From positions 10,862,435 through 10,926,434 of the forward strand of contig OZ024802.1 of NCBI GenBank assembly GCA_964017045.1: a stretch of DNA of 64,000 nucleotides, written 5' to 3'. Of the stretch, positions 54,877-64,000 are shown piece by piece (the stretch's first letter is position 1; each line of letters begins with the position of its first letter). The DNA is from Omphiscola glabra. Taxonomy: Eukaryota > Mollusca > Gastropoda > Lymnaeidae. The position numbers were made by a program, and so were the translations under genes. The notes beneath the pieces are model-generated. The model was not told the DNA's origin and did no database searches. It saw nothing but the letters and a program-made list of their open reading frames with translations.

Positions 54877-57690
54877 ATCAAATATACTTCCATCTATGGT
54901 GCCTTAAACTACTCTATAGTTAACATCAATATACTTCCATCTATGGTGCCTTAAACTACTGTATATTTAACATCAAATATACTTCCATCTATGGTGCCTT
55001 AAACTACTCTATAGTTAACATCAAATATACTTCCATCTATGGTGCCTTAAACTACTCTATAGTTAACATCAAATATACTTCCATCTATGGTGCCTTAAAC
55101 TACTCTATAGCTAAAATCAAATATACTTCCATCTGTGGTGCATTAAACTTCTTTATAGTTAACATCAAATATACTTCCATCTATGGTGCCTTAAACTAAT
55201 CTATAGCTAACATCAAATATACCTCCATCTGTGGTGCATTAAACTACTCTATAGTTAACATCAAATATACTTCCATCTATGGTGCCTTAAACTACTCTAT
55301 AGTTAACATCAAATATACTTCCATCTATGGTGCCTTAAACTACTCTATAGCTAACATCAAATATACTTCCATCTGTGGTGCATTAAACTACTCTATAGTT
55401 AACATCAAATATACTTCCATCTATGGTGCCTTAAACTACTCTATAGTTAAAGATCAAATATACTTCCATCTATGGTGCCTTAAACTACTCTATAGTTAAC
55501 ATCAAATATACTTCCATCTATGGTGCCTTAAACTACTCTACAGCTAACATCAAATATACTTCCATCTATGGTGCCTTAAACTACTCTATAGTTAACATCA
55601 AATATACTTCCATCTATGGTGCCTTAAACTACTCTATAGTTAACATCAAATATACTTCCATCTATGCTGCCTTAAACTACTCTATAGCTAACATCAAATA
55701 TACTTCCATCTATGGTGCCTTAAACTACTCTATAGTTAAAGATCAAATATACTTCCATCTATGGTGCCTTAAACTACTCTATAGTTAACATCAAATATAC
55801 TTCCATCTGTGGTGCATTAAACTACTCTATAGTTAACATCAAATATACTTCCATCTATGGTGACTTAAACTACTCTATAGTTAACATCAAATATACTTCC
55901 ATCTGTGGTGCATTAAACTACTCTATAGTTAACATCAAATATACTTCCATCTGTGGTGCATTAAAATACTCTATAGTTAACATCAAATGTACTTCCATCT
56001 ATGGTGCCTTAAACTACTCTATAGTTAACATCAAATATACTTCCATCTATGGTGCCTTAAACTACTCTATAGTTAACATCAAATATACTTCCATCTATGG
56101 TGCCTTAAACTACTCTATAGTTAACATCAAATATACTTCCATCTATGGTGCCTTAAACTACTCTACAGCTAACATCAAATATACTTCCATCTATGGTGCA
56201 TTAAACTACTCTATAGTTAACATCAAATATACTTCCATCTATGGTGCCTTAAACTACTTTATAGTTAACATCAAATGTACTTCCATCTATGGTGCCTTAA
56301 ACTACTCTATAGTTAACATCAAATATACTTCCATCTATGGTGCCTTAAACTACTCTATAGCTAACATCAAATATACTTCCATCTATGGTGCCTTAAACTA
56401 CTCTATAGTTAACATCAAATATACTTCCATCTATGGTGCCTTAAACTACTCTATAGTTAACATCAAATATACTTCCATCTATGGTGCCTTAAACTACTCT
56501 ATAGTTAACATCAAATATACTTCCATCTATGGTGCCTTAAACTACTCTATAGTTAACATCAAATATACTTCCATCTATGGTGCCTTAAACTACTCTATAG
56601 TTAACATCAAATATACTTCCATCTATGGTGCCTTAAACTACTCTATAGTTAACATCGAATATACTTCCATCTGTGGTGCCTTAAACTACTCTATAGTTAA
56701 CATCAAATGTACTTCCATCTATGGTGCCTTAAACTACTCTATAGTTAACATCAAATATACTTCCATCTATGGTGCCTTAAACTACTCTATAGTTAACATC
56801 AAATATACTTCCATCTATGGCGCCTTCAACTACTCTATAGTTAACATCAAATATACTTCCATCAATGGTGCATTAAACTACTCTATAGCTAACATCAAAT
56901 ATACTTCCATCTATGGTGCATTAAACTACTCTAAATTTAACATCAAATATACTTCCATCTATGGTGCATTAAACTACTCTATAGCTAACATCAAATATAC
57001 TTCCATCTGTGGTGCATTAAACTACTCTATAGTTAAAGATCAAATATACTTCCATCTATGGTGCCTTAAACTACTCTATAACTAACATCAAATATACTTC
57101 CATCTGTGGTGCATTAAACTACTCTATAGCTAACATCAAATATACTTCCATCTGTGGTGCATTAAACTACTCTATAGTTAACATCAAATATACTTCCATC
57201 TATGGCGCATTAAACTACTCTATAGTTAAACTCAAATATACTTCCATCTATGGTGCATTAAACTACTCTATAGCTAACATCAAATATGCTTCCATCTGTG
57301 GTGCATTAAACTACTCTATAGCTAACATCAAATATACTTCCATCTGTGGTGCATTAAACTACTCTATAGTTAACATCAAATATACTTCCATCTGTGGTGC
57401 ATTAAACTACTCTATAGCTAACATCAAATATACTTCCATCTGTGGTGCCTTAAACTACTCTATAGCTAACATCAAATATACTTCCATCTGTGGTGCATTA
57501 AACTACTCTATAGCTAACATCAAATATACTTCCATCTGTGGTGCCTTAAACTACTCTATAGTTAACATCAAATATACTTCCATCTGTGGTGCCTTAAACT
57601 ACTCTATAGTTAATATCAAATATACTTCCATCTATGGTGCCTTAAACTACTCTATAGTTAACATCAAATATACTTCCATCTATATTTTCA
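54842..57690. repeat. 48-bp satellite, ~59 copies
   Basis: The unit runs ttccatctatggtgccttaa, actactctatagttaacatc, aaatatac. Two main variants occur: ctatggtgcctt and ctgtggtgcatt, the latter often with tagctaac and commoner on the right. A one-base-longer marker (gttaaagatc) occurs at about 55448, 55738 and 57031. One plus-strand frame reads YGALNYSIVNIKYTSI repeated, without a methionine. Confidence 0.97.
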
Positions 57691-57830
57691 TCTCTGGCAA
57701 CAATTTAACGCTTACTAATGCTCTATAACTACTAATATCTCCATTGTCAATAATTGCTCCCATTTTGAAAATCTGTATTCTAAAGGATACCGAAGCTGAT
57801 ACATTCTAACTAATATATGACACTTTAGTA

Positions 57831-58028
57831 CAACGGTTCTCAACCTGTGTGTCGCTACCCCTTTGGGGGTAAAACGCCCCTTTCAAAGCGGTCGCCTAAG
57901 ACCATCGGAAAACACATATAATCGACAGTTATGAAGTGGCAACGAAATTAATTTTGTTTTTTGGGGACCGCCACAACATAAGCAACTGTATCATAGGGTT
58001 GAGGCATCAGGAAGGTTGAGAACCACTG
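57831..58028 (+). mobile_element. SPIN-type hAT MITE, copy 2, perfect target duplication
   Basis: It begins caacggttctcaacctgtgt and ends ggttgagaaccactg. The interior matches copy 1 (cctaagaccatcggaaaaca; cgccacaacataagcaactg). Perfect 8-bp duplications ctttagta flank it (57823-57830 and 58029-58036), with the central TA expected for Buster-branch hATs. It ends only about 18 bases left of the first CRE-like site of the next promoter. Confidence 0.88.
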
Positions 58029-58053
58029 CTTTAGTACGGGAAGTGCCATCTAT

Positions 58054-58151
58054 TACGTCACGTGTCTATTTTGTTTTTGAAATATCGGCAGTTGACAATG
58101 TGACGTCAGTAATCACGTGACTATAAAGAGACCCACTATCTTTTTAGCTCA
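58054..58151 (+). promoter_or_regulatory. CRE / E-box / TATA / Inr core promoter
   Basis: tacgtcacgtg (CRE half-site plus CACGTG) is at 58054-58064. A full TGACGTCA is at 58101-58108, a second CACGTG at 58114-58119, TATAAA at 58122-58127 and an initiator tcagac with the predicted start at A58151, 29 bases after the TATA. Spacing is canonical. Two CREs with E-boxes suggest cAMP/CREB-type inducibility (inference). Confidence 0.65.
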
Positions 58152-58310
58152 GACGTGACTCACAAGTTAGTTGCCGACCACTTCATGCCGTCGGGCAACC
58201 AATGTGACCACAAGAAAGTCACGACCTTGCAATTAGATGACGTCTGACAAACGTCATCTTTGACTACCGGAAGTTCGAATGTTCATCAGGGCATCACTTA
58301 CACGCGCACG
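58151..58310 (+). other. first exon of an unidentified gene
   Basis: The predicted transcript runs from 58151 to a strong donor, GCACG|GTAAGT, at 58311. An upstream frame (MPSGNQCDHKK...DDV, 20 codons) opens near 58184 and closes before the exon end. A later ATG at 58279 (MFIRASLTRA) stays open into the donor in phase 2. The coding start could be that ATG or one in a later exon. The next exon is not in evidence; the gene should extend rightwards. Confidence 0.5.
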
Positions 58311-58499
58311 GTAAGTTAATGAAAAAGTTCTATTTATAGCCTTAACCCACATTGTAATCGTATCCCGTTCTGCTAATAGACAAGGTGTCCATATTTCAGT
58401 ATCTTACTAAAGTGTGGGGGCTGAGAAGGCGGAGCTGGGATGGTGTGGGATTGGGGTTTTCGTGGTGGAGTATCATAACAAGCGGATGTTGAAAAAGTG

Positions 58500-58590
58500 T
58501 TTCGAGATCGGTTTCGAGGGTATGTGGATAATTAAGACAGATCCAGACTTGCCGAGGACACCAAATATTTGTTTCGCTAATACCAAATTT
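58500..58590. repeat. left copy of a ~90-bp direct repeat
   Basis: gagatcggtttcgagggt, then attaagacagatcc, then caaatatttgtttcgctaa recurs at 58992-59085. The LINE fragment lies between the two copies. Confidence 0.7.
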
Positions 58591-58990
58591 TTCCATCCCA
58601 TCCGTCCATTACATGTAGGGCTTTGGACTCCCTCACTACTTCCTTCGATTCAGGCCTAACCAATGCTTTTTTAACCCCATGTTTGTATTCCCAGCTGCTG
58701 TAGATCTTATTCCATATCACCCATCCATCTAAGCCTAGAACTGCCTTTAAGCCGTTTTCTTCTGGGTGTTTTGGCGCTGTACCCTCTTCACTCATCTGTA
58801 ATTAGACATTGTGTCTAAATGCACAGCGTAGCCTGCCCTTTTTTTCATTTCTGCTACTAGTGTTGGATCCTGATATAAACTATACATTTCCTGGTTCTTT
58901 CGTATTCTCCGTCCATATTCATCCTTTGTTGGTCGATATATTTTCCGGAGAACTTTTCTCTCCCATGTGTTTAATAGGTTTTTAAGATAG
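58590..58990 (-). pseudogene. LINE RT C-terminal fragment
   Basis: The minus strand reads WERKVLRKIYRPTKDEYG, then RIRKNQEMYSLYQDPTLV, then (broken) KRVQRQNTQKK and AAGNTNMGLKKHWLG. This is the standard RT connection and basic tail of RTE/CR1-type LINEs. Stops are frequent. It is homologous to 51510-51860 but longer at its 5' side. Confidence 0.75.
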
Positions 58991-58991
58991 A

Positions 58992-59085
58992 TTCTGAGAT
59001 CGGTTTCGAGAGTGGGTGGTTTATTAAGACAGATCCTTAATTGTCGAGGTCACTAAATATTTTGTTTCGCTAAGTTCCAGTTTGT
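58992..59085. repeat. right copy of the ~90-bp direct repeat
   Basis: About 80% similar to 58500-58590, in the same orientation. Confidence 0.7.
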
Positions 59086-59089
59086 TTTT

Positions 59090-59785
59090 TTTTTCAAAAT
59101 TAGGTATCCGTCCATCTCCGTCGCAACAAATGCAAGGGTGGATAATTCAACACGGGAGTTAATTTGTTGATAATGGATGCTTAAACACTGCATTCTCAGT
59201 TTTTAATAGACGACTTTATGCTTCGAGTGGTTCTCAAAATCTTTTTTTTAAATTAATTCGATATACTTAATGTCTTCTGGAGAAGAAAATAAAAACACAT
59301 TTAGCCATGAAAATAAAACATATCAATCAGTTTTTAAACCTATAACCTTTAACGTCATATTTTCAACCATTTTGAAAACGCCCCCTTTCAATTATAGACA
59401 ACTCCCACATTGTGTCAAGTAACAGACTTGTAATTAGAGCTTCCGTTTTCAGAGAGCGCTTTGTCCTTGTATTCGCAATGTAACAGACTGACCAGGTAAC
59501 TGTAACCCTTGTCTATAATAACTAGGACAACAAACAAAGGATAATCATCATCGTTCGTCTTGACGATACAATGGATTGAAATGCTCCAAATATAAACAAT
59601 TAAAGGAAAGGAGAAAAAGTCTGACATGACCCATCAAACGGATTTTTGTGGCAAGGAAGGGAGAGAAGCGTATACGAGAAGACGTAACGTTCAGGAAAGA
59701 TAATTATGTTTTTATTCCAACGGCGCAGTGACGTCCCTTTCGTGAGCAAAAGATCCGTCAGCTCCGGTTTCTTGTCGTCATTGAA
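59090..59785. other. no gene supported
   Basis: AT-rich single-copy-looking sequence without recognisable frames or elements. Confidence 0.3.
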
Positions 59786-59786
59786 T

Positions 59787-60600
59787 GTGTTATAAATATG
59801 CTTGCATGTGTTATAAATATACTTGTCTCTGTTATAAATATGCTTGTATATGTTATAAATATACTTGTATATGTTATAAATATACTTGTATGTGTTATAA
59901 ATATGCTTGTCTCTGTTATAAATATGCTTGTCTCTGTTATAAATATACTTGTCTCTGTTATAAATATACTTGTCTCTGTTATAAATATACTTGTCTCTGT
60001 TATAAATATACTTGTCTCTGTTATAAATATGCTTGTCTCTGTTATAAATATACTTGTCTCTGTTATAAATATGCTTGTCTCTGTTATAAATATGCTTGTA
60101 TGTGTTATAAATATGCTTGTCTCTGTTATAAATATACTTGACTCTGTTATAAATATACTTGTATGTGTTATAAATATACTTGTCTCTGTTATAAATATGA
60201 TATGCTTGTCTCTGTTATAAATATGCTTGTCTCTGTTATAAATATGCTTGTCTCTGTTATAAATATGCTTGTATGTGTTATAAATATGCTTGTCTCTGTT
60301 ATAAATATACTTGTCTCTGTTATAAATATACTTGTATGTGTTATAAATATACTTGTCTCTGTTATAAATATAATATGCTTGTCTCTGTTATAAATATGCT
60401 TGTCTCTGTTATACATATGCTTGTATGTGTTATAAATATGCTTGTCTCTGTTATAAATATACTTGTCTCTGTTATAAATATACTTGTATGTGTTATAAAT
60501 ATACTTATCTCTGTTATAAATATGCTTGTCTGTGTTATAAATATGCTTCTCTGTGTTATATATATGCTTGTATGTGTTATACATTTAATGTTGTCTGTTT
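59787..60600. repeat. 21-bp satellite (gttataaatatgcttgtctc), ~38 copies
   Basis: Variants swap tgc/tac and tctct/tatgt. Two units carry a short extra atgat or ataat. The C/Y/K-rich and V/I/N-rich frames are periodic artefacts. Confidence 0.96.
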
Positions 60601-60840
60601 CATAAATGTTTGTGTTATAAATATGATTATCTTTGTTATAAATATTTTTCCTGTGACTGAGTTATCAATATGCTTGTCTGTGGCAGTTTATGAAAACTAT
60701 GTTCGTCTGTATTATGACTGTGCTTTTTTGTGTTATAAATAAGTGTTCTTGTGTTATAGATATGTCTGTGTTTGCCTTATAAATATTATTTCTGAGACTT
60801 ACTTACAAATGTGCTTGTGTATGAGTTATTCATTTGATTG
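60601..60840. repeat. degenerate units bridging two satellites
   Basis: Recognisable gttataaat and cttgt fragments at irregular spacing connect the 21-bp array to the 27-bp array. Confidence 0.65.
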
Positions 60841-61320
60841 TCGGTGTTATAAATGTTTGTCTTTGCCTGTGTTATAAATGTTTGTCTGTGCCTGTGTTTT
60901 AAATATGTTTGTCTGTGCCTGTGTTTTAAATATGTTTGTCTGTGCCTGTGTTTTAAATATGTTTGTCTGTGCCTGTGTTTTAAATATGTTTGTCTGTGCC
61001 TGTGTTTTAAATATGTTTGTCTGTGCCTGTGTTTTAAATATGTTTGTCTGTGCCTGTGTTTTAAATATGTTTGTCTGTGCCTGTGTTTTAAATATGTTTG
61101 TCTGTGCCTGTGTTTTAAATATGTTTGTCTGTGCCTGTGTTTTAAATATGTTTGTCTGTGCCTGTGTTTTAAATATGTTTGTCTGTGCCTGTGTTTTAAA
61201 TATGTTTGTCTGTGCCTGTGTTTTCAATATGTTTGTCTGTGCCTGTGTTTTCAATATGTTTGTCTGTGCCTGTGTTTTAAATATGTTTGTCTGTGCCTGT
61301 GTTTTAATTAAGTTTGTCTG
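60841..61320. repeat. 27-bp satellite (tttgtctgtgcctgtgtttt...), ~16 copies
   Basis: Nearly perfect units ending aaatatg; only the last few vary. Confidence 0.97.
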
Positions 61321-61377
61321 TGTCTTTTAAACAATTTTGTTTGTGTGTCTAATGTTTGATTACGAGTTATACAAGTG

Positions 61378-62335
61378 TTTGTATGTGTCATAAGTATGTT
61401 TGTCTGTGTCATAAGTATGTTTCTCTGTATCATAATTTATGTTTGTATGTGTTTATAAGTATGTTTGTATGTGTCATAAGTATGTTTGTATGTGTCATAA
61501 GTATGTTTGTCTGTGTCATAAGTATGTTTGTATGTGTCATAAGTATGTATGTCTGTGTCATAAGTATGTTTGTCTGTGTCATAAGTGTGTTTGTCTGTGT
61601 CATAATTATGTTTGTCTGTGTTTATAAGTATGTTTGTCTGTTTCATAATTTATGTTTGTCTGTGTTTATAAGTATGTTTGTCTGTTTCATAATTTATGTT
61701 TGTCTGTGTTTATAAGTATGTTTGTCTGTGTCATAAGTATGTTTGTCTGTGTTTATAAGTATGTTTGTCTGTTTCATAATTTATGTTTGTCTGTGTTTAT
61801 AAGTATGTTTGTCTGTGTCATAAGTATGTTTGTCTGTGTTTATAAGTATGTTTGTCTGTTTCATAATTTATGTTTGTCTGTGTTTATAAGTATGTTTGTC
61901 TGTGTCATAAGTATGTTTGTCTGTGTTTATAAGTATGTTTGTCTGTGTCATAAGTATGTTTGTCTGTGTTTATAAGTATGTTTGTCTGTGTTTATAAGTA
62001 TGTTTGTCTGTGTTTATAAGTATGTTTGTCTGTGTTTATAAGTATGTTTGTCTGTGTTTATAAGTATGTTTGTCTGTGTTTATAAGTATGTTTGTCTGTG
62101 TTTATAAGTATGTTTGTCTGTGTTTATAAGTATGTTTGTCTGTGTTTATAAGTATGTTTGTCTGTGTTTATAAGTATGTTTGTCTGTGTTTATAAGTATG
62201 TTTGTCTGTGTTTATAAGTATGTTTGTCTGTGTTTATAAGTATGTTTGTCTGTGTTTATAAGTATGTTTGTCTGTGTTTATAAGTATGTTTGTCTGTTTC
62301 ATAATTTATGTTTGTCTGTGTCATAAATATGCTGC
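61378..62335. repeat. 21/22-bp satellite (gtttgtctgtgtcataagta), ~43 copies
   Basis: 21-bp (gtcataagtat) and 22-bp (gtttataagtat) units are mixed on the left. From 61960 to 62290 the array is an almost perfect run of the 22-bp form. Confidence 0.97.
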
Positions 62336-63950
62336 ATGCGTGGATATATTGATTCGTCCTCTCAACATAATCTTGTGCTCAATGTTATGGCATTTGACAT
62401 ATACAAAATCAGATTGTAATCATACACATAAAAAAGTATGAACTATTCATAAATATATACATCATACTTTTAAGTAAATGCCATACATTCATACGACACA
62501 TACAAAATATCCAGTAAAATATGTCAAATATTTATTTCAATTACAGATCATTTACCTATCACATTTATAAATCACATTTAGGTTTATTGAAGCTTTTTTA
62601 AAAAATACTTGTCATTAAGACTAACGCCCAAAAACAACCAAACACAACCAAACACACACACACATACAAAGTAGTGAAACAAGGGTGTGGGTAGAAGAAG
62701 GAGTGACCACCCGGGGGGGGGGGTGTGCCTTAGGGGATACGGTCGTCAATTCTCTCATACAAACTTTGTTTTATATTTTCAAAATTTCTTCAATCACATT
62801 TTGAGATGGTTTTTGTAACACTATTGTTTTAAATTGGAGTGCACTAATATTGCTTACTTATATTTATTCTTCAATATTTTCCAATGTGAAAACCCCTTCG
62901 TTAAAGTGCGAGAATCGATAACTAAGCAACCCCTAAAGACAACCTTTTTACACCGCAAACTTATTACATCAACTGTTTCAGAAAAAAATAAAAATTTTAA
63001 AAATTTAAAAAATTACGTGCCATACGCATTAACGATACTTTGTTAAAAAGACGAATCTCATTTAGCTCGGCTATCTGGAATTTTGTTTCATGAAATCGTC
63101 TTCACCTTGAAAAACAGATTTTTTTAGGGTGTTTGGATTGTGGAGCGGTGCTGACAATTTGAAAGAAAGTGTTGTCATTGGCGACGAGTCTCTGCGCCAA
63201 GCTTCAGCTCGATAGGTTGACGGGAAATGGGTCAATTGGCCATCCGAAGATTTCGACAGCCAGGGACAAAAGAAAAGTTAACATAAAGTCCGATGATAAA
63301 GGATTTCAACATTCGTGCAATATCACCATTTAAAAGGAAAAACTGCAGAGACGAGGATTCGATCAAACATCTCGCTAACCAAAAAACTCTGAATGTTCTA
63401 GTAATTTCTGCATGTCCCACTTACAAAAAAAAAAAAGAAAAATAATTAAAAACTCAATTTAAAAAATATGAATTAAAAAAAAATTAAATTCACTTTTAAT
63501 ATTTAATAAAAATAATATGTCAAATAGAGATGCTTTACTCTAATTCAATTCCGCGATTCATAAATTCCCCAAGAGCTACAGACAACTTGCAAATTTGTGT
63601 TCAAGATGCGAGCAAGATTGACGTCATATTTCTAAAAATAAATTGGATTCTTAAAAACAATGATAGCGGATTTTGTTTCTTGTTGGGAAATGGAACAAAT
63701 TTAATCTGATAAAATAAATCTGCTTATAAGTTATAGGTATGTATATGACTCATATAACGCACTAGTATTAATATAAATGGATTAGCATAATGAAATAGTT
63801 ATTTAAAGTATTTATCTGTTTGTGAGACTTAAGATAGTGTTGAAAAGGAGATTGGAATTCTTTACTATCAGCTTTTTATTAAAAAAAAACAACAAGAATT
63901 TGAAAGCAAATCTAATCCAAATAATTGAATTCTTGTAGTGTCATGTATAT
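62336..63950. other. AT-rich non-coding DNA
   Basis: No gene is supported. Short AC-rich and G-rich runs occur near 62640-62730. A plus-strand frame fragment at 63183-63281 (DESLRQASAR, stop, VDGKWVNWPSEDFDSQGQKK) looks coding-like but is short and interrupted. Confidence 0.35.
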
Positions 63951-64000
63951 CATTATCATCATCATCATCATCATCATCATTATCATCATCATCATTATCA
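63951..64000. repeat. (ATC)n microsatellite at the window edge
   Basis: catcatcatcatcatcat with a few tat interruptions, continuing past the right boundary. Confidence 0.95.

Noticed and set aside
59785..61975. Cysteine/tyrosine- and valine/isoleucine/asparagine-rich repeat proteins
   Set aside because: Periodic translation of 21-, 27- and 22-bp satellites; overlapping alternative frames are equally open.

Overview
This window looks like nuclear DNA from an animal, most likely a gastropod mollusc. It is AT-rich. It has spliced-type gene starts with TATA/Inr promoters and GTAAGT-like donors, decayed non-LTR retrotransposons, several hAT transposons and a Helitron-like family. By my own tally about a third of it (roughly 21-22 kb) is tandem arrays with units of 12-76 bp. 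Two short elements match SPIN, a hAT family reported from pond snail among other animals. The species assignment is inference; the sequence itself names no organism. There are no bacterial operons, no CRISPR, no rRNA and no intact tRNA.

Genes are sparse, and most appear only as first exons. (1) 2973-3153, minus: exon 1 of a 17-beta-HSD12/very-long-chain 3-oxoacyl-CoA reductase-like gene that continues off the left edge. (2) 16684-17208, minus: a signal-peptide-bearing, dibasic-rich, cysteine-free precursor that reads like a neuropeptide prohormone, with a TATA/Inr promoter. (3) 17778-17826, plus: a TATA- and CRE-half-site-driven first exon facing away from gene 2. (4) 53402-53543, minus: an unidentified 47-codon first exon with a strong donor. 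(5) 58151-58310, plus: a first exon behind a CRE/E-box/TATA/Inr promoter. (6) 54738 onward, plus: a possible start in a YY1-like context that runs straight into a 2.85-kb satellite. Nothing shows that these genes work together, apart from genes 2 and 3 sharing one 460-bp divergent intergenic region.

Layout. 1-3.3 kb: intron, a TIR element and exon 1. 3.8-5.7 kb: dead LINE reverse transcriptase. 6-9 kb: minisatellites and Helitron copy A. 9.5-12 kb: LTR-like repeat and LINE. 12-16.4 kb: arrays, a LINE 3' end and a complete 526-bp hAT. 16.4-18 kb: the divergent gene pair. 18.7-31.8 kb: arrays with LINE, SINE and hAT fragments. 31.9-34.3 kb: two abutting Helitron copies, one holding an 87-unit 12-bp array. 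34.4-41.5 kb: MITE multimer and large arrays. 41.7-46.5 kb: two non-autonomous hATs carrying satellites, LINE pieces and a SPIN copy. 47-52.9 kb: LTR-like repeat, a 2.1-kb array and a LINE. 53-58.3 kb: genes, the 48-bp satellite and a SPIN copy. 58.5-62.3 kb: LINE flanked by direct repeats, then three adjoining related arrays. 62.3-64 kb: AT-rich DNA ending in an (ATC)n tract.

The main theme is that tandem arrays sit inside, or appear to grow from, non-autonomous DNA transposons. The clearest cases are the 12-bp array inside Helitron copy D and the arrays inside a 4-kb hAT with a perfect 8-bp target duplication.
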